A stretch of DNA of 64,000 bases from JABDCD01 sp964469525 (GCA_964469525.1 CAYXYU010000005.1:83382-147381), one strand, 5' to 3'. Shown: positions 35,989 to 46,494, counted from the first letter of the stretch. Notes: generated by a model from the sequence alone, not told the origin. Numbers and translations: made by a program.

Positions 35989-36060
35989 TGGATAAAAAGA
36001 TGATGGATAATACGATAAAACAACGACTCTTATTATCCATCATCTTATCATCTATCATCT
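35983..36060. repeat. ATAATGGATGATAAG-family inverted repeat (empty copy)
   Basis: Arms 35983-36015 and 36028-36060 match at 27 of 33 positions around a 12-base spacer. As at tatA-tatB, the element supplies the upstream stop codon (thrB) and ends just short of the downstream ATG (rnhA, seven bases on). Confidence 0.85.
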
Positions 36061-36067
36061 ACCGCCT

Positions 36068-36526
36068 ATGATCGCCAAGAAGCACGTCCATATCTACACC
36101 GACGGCGCCTGCGCCGGCAATCCCGGCCCGGGCGGCTGGGGGACGATACTGGTCTATAACGGCACCGAGAAGGAGCTTTCCGGCGGCGAGGCGGCGACCA
36201 CCAACAACCGCATGGAGCTGATGGCCGCCATCATGGGGCTGGAGGCGCTGAGATCGCCCTGCCGCGTCGAGCTCACGACCGACAGCCAGTATGTGAAGAA
36301 CGGCATGATGGAATGGCTTGCCGGCTGGAAGGCCAAAGGCTGGAAAACCGCCGACAGGAAGCCGGTGAAGAACGCCGACCTCTGGCAGCGGCTCGAGCAG
36401 GCGGCATCACGGCACGAACTGACCTGGCACTGGGTACGCGGCCATGACGGCCATGAGTATAACGAGCGCGCCGACCGGCTGGCGGTGGCCGCCTGCAAAG
36501 CGATCCAGGACGGCGGCGCTAAATAG
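36068..36526 (+). CDS. rnhA: Ribonuclease HI
   Basis: Cuts the RNA strand of RNA-DNA hybrids. The 152-residue protein has the catalytic carboxylates in [16 protein letters not shown] (first Asp), [16 protein letters not shown] (Glu), [12 protein letters not shown] (Asp) and the final Asp in ERADRLA. The handle region [16 protein letters not shown] is present. Translation start is the ATG at 36068 shortly after the inverted repeat. Confidence 0.96.
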   Translation: MIAKKHVHIYTDGACAGNPGPGGWGTILVYNGTEKELSGGEAATTNNRMELMAAIMGLEALRSPCRVELTTDSQYVKNGMMEWLAGWKAKGWKTADRKPVKNADLWQRLEQAASRHELTWHWVRGHDGHEYNERADRLAVAACKAIQDGGAK

Positions 36527-36590
36527 TAGCCTTTTACCGCCGGGCTGTTATAGTCCGGGCACTACCTGCCGCAACCGCCTGTAGGTCGCC

Positions 36591-37814
36591 ATGAAAAACC
36601 TGAAAATCCATCAGCGCCTTTCCCTCGTTCTCCTTGGGTTTCTCTTCCCGCTGGCCATCGCGCTGAGTGTTTATTACGACGGCGCCAGCGAGCGCACGCT
36701 GCGGCTTGTCGTGTGCATGCTGCTGCTCACGGGCGTCGGCTTCCTCTACTGGCATGTCATGCACGGCATCCAGTCATCACTGAAGAAGCTGCAGGCGGCG
36801 ATGATCGAGATCGCCGACGGCAGGCTGGATTACAAGGTGCCCTTCCTCGACCAGCGCGACGAGATCGGCAGCATGGCGCGCATGCTGGAGATTTTCCGCG
36901 AGAATGCCGCGCGGGCGCGCAAGCTGGAAAGCGATCACCGTGCCGCGCAGGAGCATAAGCTTCTCCGGCAGAAGCAGATCGACGAAACGATCGGCCAGTG
37001 CTGCGGCAAGATCTCGCGGCTGCTCTCCGAAACCTGCCGCGCCGTCGACGGGCTGCAGGCCGCCGTCATCGGCATGGCGGGCACGGCCGGTGATGCCAGC
37101 GTCAGGACCCGCTCCACCCGCATGGCGGCGGCGGAGACCACCGGCAGCGTCCGCAGCCTGTCGGCGGAGGTGGAAACCCTGTCCGTCTCGCTCGACAGCC
37201 TCCGGCAGCAGGTGGAGCGTTCCTCCTCCATCAGCCGGGACCTGGCCGGGCGGGTGAAAAATGCCGGGCGCACGGCGCTGGAACTGTCGGACGTGGCGCG
37301 CCAGACCGGTGATGTCATCACTGCCGTCACCGCCATCGCCGATCAGATCAGCCTGCTCGCCCTGAACGCCACCATCGAGGCGGCACGGGCCGGGGAGGCG
37401 GGAGGGGGCTTCGCGGTGATTGCCGGCAACGTGAAGAGCCTCGCGCAGCGCACCGGCAGCGTCAGCGGCAGCATCATCGACCAGCTGGCGAAGATGCAGC
37501 AGGCCATGGCCGGCGTCGCCGCCTCGCTGACCCATATCCAGGGCAGCGTGCATGAGATCAACGGCATTGCCGCCTCGGTGGCGGGCATTGCGGAGTCCCA
37601 GGATAATTCGGTACGCGAACTCACGCTCAATATACAGAACACTTCCAACAGGGTACAGGAAGTTTCTCATCATTTAGGTGAAGCCAGCAGCATGGCCGTT
37701 TCGACCCATGACAACGCCCGCTCGGTGATCGTCGCGGTGCGCGACGTCGCCGACCAGTCGCGGGCCCTGCAGAAGGAGCTGGAGCTGTTCCTGAAAAGCG
37801 TTGCCAGGGGGTAA
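36591..37814 (+). CDS. Methyl-accepting chemotaxis protein, minimal sensor
   Basis: A 407-residue membrane receptor. Two helices lie close together near the N-terminus (LVLLGFLFPLAIALSVYY and LVVCMLLLTGVGFLYWHVM) with only about 15 residues between, so there is no periplasmic ligand domain. A HAMP segment follows (about 60-115, ending EIGSMARMLEIFREN). The C-terminal signalling hairpin has its tip at DQISLLALNATIEAARAG with the conserved EAGGGFAVIAGNVKSLAQ. Possible inputs are membrane, cytoplasmic or redox cues. No che or flagellar genes are in the window. Confidence 0.88.
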   Translation: MKNLKIHQRLSLVLLGFLFPLAIALSVYYDGASERTLRLVVCMLLLTGVGFLYWHVMHGIQSSLKKLQAAMIEIADGRLDYKVPFLDQRDEIGSMARMLEIFRENAARARKLESDHRAAQEHKLLRQKQIDETIGQCCGKISRLLSETCRAVDGLQAAVIGMAGTAGDASVRTRSTRMAAAETTGSVRSLSAEVETLSVSLDSLRQQVERSSSISRDLAGRVKNAGRTALELSDVARQTGDVITAVTAIADQISLLALNATIEAARAGEAGGGFAVIAGNVKSLAQRTGSVSGSIIDQLAKMQQAMAGVAASLTHIQGSVHEINGIAASVAGIAESQDNSVRELTLNIQNTSNRVQEVSHHLGEASSMAVSTHDNARSVIVAVRDVADQSRALQKELELFLKSVARG

Positions 37815-37830
37815 GAAAAAGCAAAGACAC

Positions 37831-37912
37831 GTCATCACCCGAATCGCGTAGCGATTCTAGGGTGATCCAGTTTCATTACCCTAGGATTTGCTAGGCAAAT
37901 CCGGGGAATGAC
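37831..37912. repeat. GTCATCACCCGAATCGCG-type intergenic repeat
   Basis: Opens GTCATCACCCGAATCGCG with a hairpin (GAATCGCGTAGCGATTC), has a central GGTGATCCAG, and closes with a second hairpin (GGATTTGCTAGGCAAATCC) ending GGGAATGAC. Further copies are at 44566, 49771 and 56191. Confidence 0.85.
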
Positions 37913-37942
37913 AGATGTATATTTTAAAGAAAAAGCCCCAAC

Positions 37943-37978
37943 AAAAACCCCCGGAAGCATATGCTTCCGGGGGTTTTT
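37943..37978. terminator. Bidirectional intrinsic terminator
   Basis: A perfect 36-base palindrome: AAAAACCCCCGGAAGCAT followed by its exact reverse complement. The strong GC stem is flanked by A and T runs on both sides, so it can end transcription of the convergent chemoreceptor and bactofilin genes. Confidence 0.9.
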
Positions 37979-37998
37979 ATGGAGTATGGATTGTGTAA

Positions 37999-38670
37999 TT
38001 ACGCCGCTTCCTTGGCGCGGGTCGGACGTACGCCGGCGGCGCTGCCCTGCGAGCTGGTGGCCTTGATCTCGCCGGTCAGTTCGCCGCCGCGCTCGATCTC
38101 GATCTCACCGTAGGAAATCTTGCCGCGCACCTTGCCGGTGGCGTAGATCACCAGGCGGTTGCGCACCACGAGGTCGCCCTCGAACAGGCCGCTGATCTCG
38201 GCATCCTCGATATGGGCCGAGCCCTTGAACGAGCCGGTCTCGGCGATTTCGACGGTGTGCACTTCGTTCAGCGTCGCATCGACCTTGCCTTCGATGACCA
38301 GCCGGTCGCAGGTGGCGATTTCGCCTTTCAGCAGGATGTCGTTGCCCACCGTCAGCACGCGGCGGCCGCCCTTGGTCCGCTCGGCGGCGGGGGTGGCAGT
38401 AGCGGCAACGGCGGCGGTTTTGGCTTCCGGCATGCGGTTGCGCACCAGGTCGCTGCCCAGCGCGGAGGCCGAGCGGAAGGCGCTGGCGGTGTTGCGCGGT
38501 TCCGGCGCTGAACGGGCGTTCGATGCGGGCGCCGCCGCGGCCGGGGGAGTGCTCGGCTGGGACGCGTTGGCCGCGGGTGACGAGGTCACGACGGTGGCGG
38601 CTTCGGCCGGGAGCGGCTGATTGGGATCGGTGGCGTTATCGAACAGGCTGTCTTCTTTGCGACGGAACAT
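37999..38670 (-). CDS. Bactofilin
   Basis: Cytoskeletal beta-helix protein that polymerises without nucleotides and often helps place cell-wall enzymes. The start at 38670 (MFRRKEDSLFDN) is chosen for its strong GAGGAGATAATT ribosome-binding site. The 223 residues comprise an Ala/Pro-rich N-terminal tail, the DUF583 core (about 115-205: GNDILLKGEIATCDRLVIEG, GLFEGDLVVRNRL, GKISYGEIEIERGG) and a short C-terminal tail. Confidence 0.92.
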   Translation of the reverse strand: MFRRKEDSLFDNATDPNQPLPAEAATVVTSSPAANASQPSTPPAAAAPASNARSAPEPRNTASAFRSASALGSDLVRNRMPEAKTAAVAATATPAAERTKGGRRVLTVGNDILLKGEIATCDRLVIEGKVDATLNEVHTVEIAETGSFKGSAHIEDAEISGLFEGDLVVRNRLVIYATGKVRGKISYGEIEIERGGELTGEIKATSSQGSAAGVRPTRAKEAA

Positions 38671-38818
38671 AATTATCTCCTCACTGCTTGAAGCGTATGG
38701 TTTTTGAAGGGTGGACAAGATCGCCACTGCATGCGGCGCTGTTGTTACATTCAACCTATAAGAATTGTTCCGGTCGCGCCACAAGAATCTGTGCAAAAAT
38801 CGAGGAGCGTGAATTAAA

Positions 38819-39880
38819 TTACTTTAACTTCTTTCTGCGGAAAAAAATCTGGGTTGCTGCTGTCGTGAACAGCGGGTTGGTAATGATGAAATCGAGCGCC
38901 CAGTTCGGCGCGAACAACTCGTAATAGCGGCGCAGCAGCAGCTTGAAATAGAAACGCGGATAGTTCCGCGCCAGCAGTTGCGCCGGGTGCGGTCCGCTGC
39001 CATGCAGATGCGCCGCCAGCGCCTCCCCCAGCATTTTGCCGTAATGCAGCGCGGTGTGGATGCCGCCGGCGGTCAGCGGCGAGACGATGCCCGCCGCATC
39101 GCCGAGCAGGATCACATTGCCGCGTGCGAACGGGTGCACCAGCCCGCCGCACGGGATCAATCCGCCGCGCCGCGCGACCACCTGCGTCTGTGAGAAATCA
39201 AAGATATTCTCCATACGTGACACGAATGCATCGATGTCGGGGCGCTTCGGCATGCGCGTCGCCAGCCCGACCTGCGCCACCCCGACGCCGGGAATCACCC
39301 AGCCAATGTAACCATGCGCCAGCTTCTGATCGAGAAAGCAGTAGAAAGCATTTGTGTCATGCAGCGGCAGCCCGGTATATTCCGCTTCTGCCCCGAGCAG
39401 GAACTCCCTGTTTTGCCCGAGCGCGAAGTCAGCGGCGACTTTCGAGCGCGGCCCGTCGGCGCCGATCAGGAAGCGGCAGTGATAGGCGTTGCCGTTGACG
39501 CGGATATGATCATCTTCGTCGGAGCCGGACTCATAACTGCGGTCATAAAGGATGTTTGCGCCCGCTTTTCCCGCCTCATCGGAAAAATAGCGCATCAACC
39601 CCGGCGTGTCGGTGGTGAGGAAGAAATAATCCGGTGCGTGCAGGTCGACGTGGCGCAGGGAAGGGGCATAGAGCCGCACATCGGTGACGCGGCGCGTCAG
39701 CTGCCCCGGCACGGCGAATTCCTCGGCGCACTCGCCGACGATGATGCCGGTCGTGTGCATGCCGACGCCGGGTGCCTTCTTGCGTTCCAGCACGGTGACG
39801 GCAATGCCTCGCTCGGCCAGCGCCTTCGCGCAGGCCAGCCCGGCGAATCCCCCGCCGGCGATTAGTACGTCGGTTTGCAT
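38819..39880 (-). CDS. FAD-dependent oxidoreductase (geranylgeranyl-reductase-like)
   Basis: A 353-residue flavoprotein with the N-terminal dinucleotide fold DVLIAGGGFAGLACAKALAE, the middle DG motif FLIGADGPRSKVA and the C-terminal FAD motif VILLGDAAGIVSPLTAGGI. These place it in the group that includes geranylgeranyl reductases and flavin monooxygenases. The substrate is not determined; an isoprenoid or lipid is plausible. It is on the minus strand downstream of mutY with an 17-base gap, and may be in its operon. Confidence 0.8.
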   Translation of the reverse strand: MQTDVLIAGGGFAGLACAKALAERGIAVTVLERKKAPGVGMHTTGIIVGECAEEFAVPGQLTRRVTDVRLYAPSLRHVDLHAPDYFFLTTDTPGLMRYFSDEAGKAGANILYDRSYESGSDEDDHIRVNGNAYHCRFLIGADGPRSKVAADFALGQNREFLLGAEAEYTGLPLHDTNAFYCFLDQKLAHGYIGWVIPGVGVAQVGLATRMPKRPDIDAFVSRMENIFDFSQTQVVARRGGLIPCGGLVHPFARGNVILLGDAAGIVSPLTAGGIHTALHYGKMLGEALAAHLHGSGPHPAQLLARNYPRFYFKLLLRRYYELFAPNWALDFIITNPLFTTAATQIFFRRKKLK

Positions 39881-39897
39881 CGGATTGGCTTACTGTG

Positions 39898-41031
39898 TCA
39901 TCCCGCGCTTGTCGAGTGGTCTGTTAGGCCGCTTGAATGGTGGGCATCCAGCAACGCAAGAATCTTCTTCTCCGCCATGGATACCGGCAGTTTTTTTAAT
40001 TGTGCCAGGCTGTGCCATCCCTTCCCGGTGGACGTTTTTACTTCTGCGAGATGCACTTCGGCTTCGAGAGTGAAATGGCTGTATTGCTGGCGGATGGAGC
40101 CCAGTAATTCCCTCCCCCCTTGTGGGGAAGGATTAGGGAGGGAAGCTATCAGCGCACTCGATGCGGGAGAATTTCCCGCGACCCGCTCGCTACACTTGGC
40201 ACCCTCTCCCGCAAGGGGGGAGGGTGAATTATATTCCATAAAATGATACAATCCCTGAAGGAATCTGCTTTTACGCGGCGTGGCGAAGTACCGCCCCTGT
40301 GCATCGCGCAGCACAACGATGTGCTTCTTCCGCACCGGCGGTGCCTTTTTTACTTTCGCCGCCGGATAGGCTTCGGGCGATGTCTTGCCTTTGCATATGT
40401 GAATGGCGGGACACTCACCGCATAATGGTGCGCGCTTGCGGCAGATCATGGCGCCGATATCCATCATCGCCTGATTGTAATCGAACGGCTCCTTTTTATC
40501 GAGCAGCGCCTGCGCTTTGTCCCACAGTTCAGATTCTCCTGCATTGTCCAATGCGAAAATACGGGACAGCACGCGTCGCACATTTGCCTCCATCACCGCC
40601 ACCGGCTGGCGATAAGCGAATGCCGCCACCGCATGCGCCGTGTTGCGGCCAATGCCCGATAATTGTGCCAGCGCTTCCGCGTCGCGTGGCAAACTGCCGT
40701 TGCAGCTTTTGGACGCTTTATGCAGATTGATCGCCCGGCTGTAATAGCCGAGCCCCTGCCAGGCGGACAGCACCTCCTCCTGTTCCGCCGTTGCCAGCGC
40801 CTTCAGCGTAGGAAAGCGCTTCAGGAAGGGATGGTAGTAGCGATCGAGGACGGTAGCCACCTGCGTCTGCTGCAGCATGATTTCGCTGACATAGATCGCA
40901 TAGGGATCGGAAGTGTTGCGCCATGGCAGATCCCGCCGGCCATGCGTTTGGTACCACTGGTGCAGCAGCCGGTGAAAATGCTGCAGGGAGCGTTCAGGCG
41001 GCCAGGAGGCTGCCTTTTTTTTATTATTCAT
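39898..41031 (-). CDS. mutY: A/G-specific adenine glycosylase with repeat insertion
   Basis: Removes adenine mispaired with 8-oxoguanine. The start MNNKKKAASWPPE at 41031 overlaps the upstream stop by eight bases. The catalytic Glu is in YVSEIMLQQTQV, the helix-hairpin-helix is LSGIGRNTAHAVAAFA, and the 4Fe-4S ligands fit C-x6-C-x2-C-x5-C (CRKRAPLCGECPAIHIC). The usual catalytic Asp of LDGNVxRV is Glu here (VMEANVRRV). In the C-terminal NUDIX-like domain about 40 residues (SPSPLAGEG to PSPQGGREL) come from a repeat at 40106-40230. Probably active, but both changes deserve a check. Confidence 0.88.
   Translation of the reverse strand: MNNKKKAASWPPERSLQHFHRLLHQWYQTHGRRDLPWRNTSDPYAIYVSEIMLQQTQVATVLDRYYHPFLKRFPTLKALATAEQEEVLSAWQGLGYYSRAINLHKASKSCNGSLPRDAEALAQLSGIGRNTAHAVAAFAYRQPVAVMEANVRRVLSRIFALDNAGESELWDKAQALLDKKEPFDYNQAMMDIGAMICRKRAPLCGECPAIHICKGKTSPEAYPAAKVKKAPPVRKKHIVVLRDAQGRYFATPRKSRFLQGLYHFMEYNSPSPLAGEGAKCSERVAGNSPASSALIASLPNPSPQGGRELLGSIRQQYSHFTLEAEVHLAEVKTSTGKGWHSLAQLKKLPVSMAEKKILALLDAHHSSGLTDHSTSAG
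40106..40230. repeat. CCCTCTCCCG-family element inside mutY
   Basis: A 125-base unit bounded by TAATTCCCTCCCCCCTTG and CCGCAAGGGGGGAGGGTGAATTA, i.e. inverted ends. It is translated within MutY and resembles the insertion in tgt (53719-53838). Confidence 0.85.
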
Positions 41032-41731
41032 ATCCTTCGCGCCAGTCGCGTATGCTCCAGCCGGCATGGGGGAAGGTCGTCTTCAGCTGCCTCCTCCATT
41101 CCTCGAGATCGGCGTCTTTCGGCAGCATCACGCGTGTTTGATACAGAACCGGCCCTGCCGTGCCCAGTAACCGGGTTGCCTTGAGCGCGGTAAGATTCAT
41201 CATAACCCGCGGATGGGCAATTTCGCCGCGGTCCGGCTCCTTGACGATCACCGCCTGCGCGGTGAACCAGGCTTTGCCGATGCGGAAAATCTCGCCCGGC
41301 TTGAGGCCAAGCGCATCCAGCACCTCCTGATCCACGGCGGCGCCGTGAAGATTCTTGCGCCGGTGGGTGAAGAATATCTTCCGGCCGCGCTGCTCCTTCA
41401 GGATGAGTTTGCCGTAAAGCGGGTAATGATTATCGATACCCTTGAGGCGGACCTGGATGCTCTTACCGGTCTTTCCGCGGGATTTCGCTACCGCATCGAA
41501 CTCGATGATCCGCGACATCCGTGCTGCGCCGTGGAATAGTAAATGGGCATTTTCGGCCATGGAAAAGGGGGCATCGGTCCGGCTGAGGGCGACATCGCCC
41601 CCAATGGCTGCCCGGTTAGTGTCGGCGTCCTCCGCCATGAACCAGGCCGTGGCGAGGGCTGCCATGGCCAGCGCAATTCCGCCGAGTACCCGCTTTGGCG
41701 GCAGTTTTCCTTGAGAAAATTTCCATTTCAT
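41024..41731 (-). pseudogene. Truncated YbbP-like ABC transporter permease (N-terminal stub)
   Basis: A 235-residue product that matches only the first part of the large YbbP/FtsX-type permease usually encoded next to tesA with ybbA. It has a membrane helix (LGGIALAMAALATAWFMA) followed by the periplasmic MacB-like part: GGDVALSRT, the KGIDNHYPLYGKL strand, AAVDQEVLDALGLKPGEIF, and VMMNLTALKATRLLG. It stops after AGWSIRDWREGYE, where the family normally continues for some 600 residues with further helices. No ybbA ATPase gene is nearby. The start at 41731 is the natural MKWKFSQ. It overlaps mutY and is divergent from tesA. Relic or repurposed fragment. Confidence 0.75.
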
Positions 41732-41768
41732 AGGATAATATCCCGATCGCGCCAGAATTGTAGGAGTT

Positions 41769-42464
41769 ATGAGGAAAATTTTCGAGGCCTTTCTTTTTTG
41801 CCTCCTGATGGCGGGCCCGGTTGCCCCTGCTGCCGCCAAAGAGAACACCGTCCGCATCGTCGTCTACGGCGACAGCCTTACGGCGGGGCACCGCCTGCAG
41901 CCCGAGGAAGCCTTTCCGGCACGCCTCGAGCGCAAGCTGAAGGAAGTCGGCTTTACCAACCTCGAAGTGATCAACATGAGCGAGTACGGGGCGACCACTG
42001 CCACCGGCGTCGAGAAACTGGAGGCCCTGCTCAGGCTCCGGCCCGACGTCGTGTTACTGGCGCTGGGCAGCAACGATGTCCAGCGCGGCATCCAGGTGAA
42101 CCTGATCGAGCGCAACATCAACCAGATCATACCCAAGCTGCAGGACAGCGGTGCCTATATCGTGCTGGCAGGAGCCAAGGGGCCCCAGCATATGGGGCTG
42201 GCCTACAGCCAGCAGGTGGACGCCATGTTCCGCGCCCGGGCAGGTTATTACCGGGTGCAATTTTATGCCCATCTGCTGGAAGGTGTGTCCGGCAAGCCGG
42301 GGCTGACGCTTGCTGATGGGTTGCATCCCAATCCCAAGGGCGTTGAAGTCATGGTTTCGCACCTCTATCCGCTGATCGATCCCGGCGTGCGCTGGAAAAT
42401 TCAGACCATGCAGTATCAGCAGGAATACGAGCGCTATCAGCAACAGCAGCAGATGAGCCATTAA
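41769..42464 (+). CDS. tesA: SGNH-family arylesterase / lysophospholipase (TesA type)
   Basis: Secreted lipolytic hydrolase. A signal peptide (IFEAFLFCLLMAGPVAPAAA) is followed by block I VVYGDSLTAGH with the catalytic Ser, block III ALGSNDVQRG and block V DGLHPNPKG with the Asp-His pair. The 231 residues end in a Gln-rich tail. Divergent from the YbbP stub; in related genomes tesA stands opposite ybbA-ybbP, so the locus is recognisable even though the transporter has decayed. Confidence 0.92.
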   Translation: MRKIFEAFLFCLLMAGPVAPAAAKENTVRIVVYGDSLTAGHRLQPEEAFPARLERKLKEVGFTNLEVINMSEYGATTATGVEKLEALLRLRPDVVLLALGSNDVQRGIQVNLIERNINQIIPKLQDSGAYIVLAGAKGPQHMGLAYSQQVDAMFRARAGYYRVQFYAHLLEGVSGKPGLTLADGLHPNPKGVEVMVSHLYPLIDPGVRWKIQTMQYQQEYERYQQQQQMSH

Positions 42465-42565
42465 CTGTTGCCCCGGCGAAGGCCGGGTCCATGCCTATCC
42501 AAATCGTTTACGGTTGTATAATCCGCCGCACGGCTGTATGGTTAACCTCTTTCCCATGATGATGA

Positions 42566-44563
<1,998 letters not shown>

Positions 44564-44565
44564 CC

Positions 44566-44660
44566 GTCATCACCCGAATCGCGCAGCGATCTAGTGATCC
44601 AGACATCTTAATAAAGAACTGGATTCCCCTAGGATTTGCTGCGCAAATCCGAGGAATGAC
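44566..44660. repeat. GTCATCACCCGAATCGCG-type intergenic repeat
   Basis: Close copy of the unit at 37831-37912, with hairpins GAATCGCGCAGCGATC and GGATTTGCTGCGCAAATCC, ending GGAATGACG. Its last bases form the ATG of the next gene. Confidence 0.85.
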
Positions 44661-45540
44661 GAAAATAGCGGCGGGGAGATTTATCAGAAGGTGGGGTGAT
44701 TGTATTTCTGTAGAAAATAAAAATAACTGGATTAAAGAGCCGTTCAATAAACTAGATGAAGCTATTGCCAACGCATGGAGGCATCTTCTTATTTTTTATT
44801 CGGCTTTATCAGGCCTGACAGAAATTTCTGTTGTGCAGGGCCATCCTCTTAGAATGATTCCTAAGGGCATCACGGTTAAGCAAGTTTCTGATCGAGAAAA
44901 TCAAGCTGCAAGGGATTGGGTTAATCTTAATATAGTTAGAGATATTACAGAGGCGTTACAAATCTCCCTTGAAAATGTTTATTTCAGAATTTTGTGTGTA
45001 GAAAAGTCTCCTATTCTTGAGCGATTGACCCCGGAAATGATAGATAAAGTTATTGTTGAACATAAAAAATGGCAGGACACTCCTCGTTGGATAGATAAAA
45101 CAGGGCTTAACAATAAAGTGACTGATTTTATTGATAAGGGTATGGATATTTCTCATTTGAAAGGCATTCTGACCGGTTTGATATCTATAAGGAATTGTAT
45201 TGCACATCGTCGGGCTGTAGTTGGAGAAAAAGAACAAGGTACTAAGTTAAAATGGCTATCTATCGATCAGGATAAAACTTTCAATAATAATAGAACCATA
45301 GTGATTAAAACACATGAAAAAAGCTTCTTGCGTGGACAGCAAGTTGCGTTTTCTCAAATGGAAACTGAAGATATTTGCTTTACTGTAAGTATGATGAATT
45401 CAGAACTTAAGAAGAAATTTTTAGAATATTTACTTAAGAAAAAAACTTTGGTTCCAGGAGCAAAGGATACTACTTCAAATAGAATAACTTTAGACTATCC
45501 TGAATATAGTTTTGCCATACCATTAAAGACTCTTTCATAA
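44656..45540 (+). CDS. AT-rich protein of unknown family, HEPN-like motif
   Basis: A 294-residue protein, strongly AT-rich compared with thiC and the carbonic anhydrase gene around it, so probably acquired. I do not recognise the family. The helical middle part contains GILTGLISIRNCIAHRRAVV, in which RNCIAH fits the R-x4-6-H motif of HEPN ribonucleases and their relatives; this is only suggestive. The first codons (MTKIAAG) come from the end of the repeat at 44566-44660, so the true start may be further in. There is no signal peptide, and no antitoxin-like partner is adjacent. Confidence 0.55.
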   Translation: MTKIAAGRFIRRWGDCISVENKNNWIKEPFNKLDEAIANAWRHLLIFYSALSGLTEISVVQGHPLRMIPKGITVKQVSDRENQAARDWVNLNIVRDITEALQISLENVYFRILCVEKSPILERLTPEMIDKVIVEHKKWQDTPRWIDKTGLNNKVTDFIDKGMDISHLKGILTGLISIRNCIAHRRAVVGEKEQGTKLKWLSIDQDKTFNNNRTIVIKTHEKSFLRGQQVAFSQMETEDICFTVSMMNSELKKKFLEYLLKKKTLVPGAKDTTSNRITLDYPEYSFAIPLKTLS

Positions 45541-45577
45541 TTGTTGTTATCTTAGCCCATCATCTTAAAAAATCCGC

Positions 45578-46261
45578 ATGCCCCCCTCCATCATCGACCG
45601 CATCAGGGACAAGCAGAAGCACAAGCCGGCGCAGCTTGAGCTGGAGCCGCCGCGGCACCGGCCGGAGATGCTCTATATCGGCTGCATCGATGCGCGGCTC
45701 GACCCGGTGGCCGATATCGGCATCCCGCAGGGCAAGGCGCTTATCTACCGCAACATCGCGGCGCTGGTGCGCCCGTCGGCGGGAAGCGCGGGGGTAGGGG
45801 AAGAGGCGACTGCATCGGCTGCCGGAGAAATCCCCGAAAGCGTCAGCATGGGCGCGGCGCTCGAATTTTTCATCAACCACATCCCCGCCGAGAGCAAAAA
45901 GAAACATATCGTCGTCTCCGGCCATACCCATTGCGGCGGCATCCAGGCCTGCCTGCACGAAAGCGCCCGGCACGACCATTACCTGCCGCGCTACTTAAGC
46001 GCGCTGAAGGAAGAGCGCGAGAAAGTGCTGAAAGACCCCGCGCTGTTCACCGACGAGCAGCGCCACCGCGCGCTGGAGGAGGCCTGCGTGCGCGCCAGCA
46101 TCGCCAACCTCATGACGTACGACACGGTGCGGCTGGCGGTCGAGGAGGGCAGGGTGGAGCTGCATGGCTGGGTCATCGACACCGCCAGCAAGCGCATCTC
46201 CGAAATGGATGCGAACGGCGTGTTCCAGCCGCTCAGCCAGCAGCCGGGACGTAGCGTTTAA
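45578..46261 (+). CDS. Beta-class carbonic anhydrase
   Basis: Interconverts CO2 and bicarbonate with a zinc centre. The 227-residue protein shows the three zinc ligands: Cys with the Asp-Arg pair in YIGCIDARLDP, and His and Cys in VSGHTHCGGIQA. The C-terminal LHGWVIDTASKRI is typical. Between the first and second motifs a short Ala/Gly-rich stretch (GSAGVGEEATASAAGEIP) is somewhat loose. Stop codon overlaps the convergent DUF2061 gene. Confidence 0.93.
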   Translation: MPPSIIDRIRDKQKHKPAQLELEPPRHRPEMLYIGCIDARLDPVADIGIPQGKALIYRNIAALVRPSAGSAGVGEEATASAAGEIPESVSMGAALEFFINHIPAESKKKHIVVSGHTHCGGIQACLHESARHDHYLPRYLSALKEEREKVLKDPALFTDEQRHRALEEACVRASIANLMTYDTVRLAVEEGRVELHGWVIDTASKRISEMDANGVFQPLSQQPGRSV

Positions 46262-46494
46262 GCCAGCCCGGAATCCATCACGCTGCGGTGATAACCGGCC
46301 CGCGCCTTATTCCAGCTGCGTTCGTGCATGTTGAAAAACACCGTCTGCACCAGCGGCTCGATGATGCCGATGGAGAGGGCGATTCTCCAGTCGCCTGACA
46401 GCAGGTAGGCGACCGCGATGGCCACTGTGAAATGCATCAGGCAGTAGGTGAGAGTTTTCGCCAGCGTCTCATGCGTAAATATCAAGCGGGTCAT
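46258..46494 (-). CDS. DUF2061 membrane protein
   Basis: A 78-residue protein of the DUF2061 family with two helices (ETLAKTLTYCLMHFTVAIA and IALSIGIIEPLVQTVFF) and the family hallmark KTLTYCLMHF...NMHERSW. The function is unknown. Its start is 41 bases from a Fur-box-like palindrome (46535-46551), so iron control is possible. Confidence 0.82.
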   Translation of the reverse strand: MTRLIFTHETLAKTLTYCLMHFTVAIAVAYLLSGDWRIALSIGIIEPLVQTVFFNMHERSWNKARAGYHRSVMDSGLA

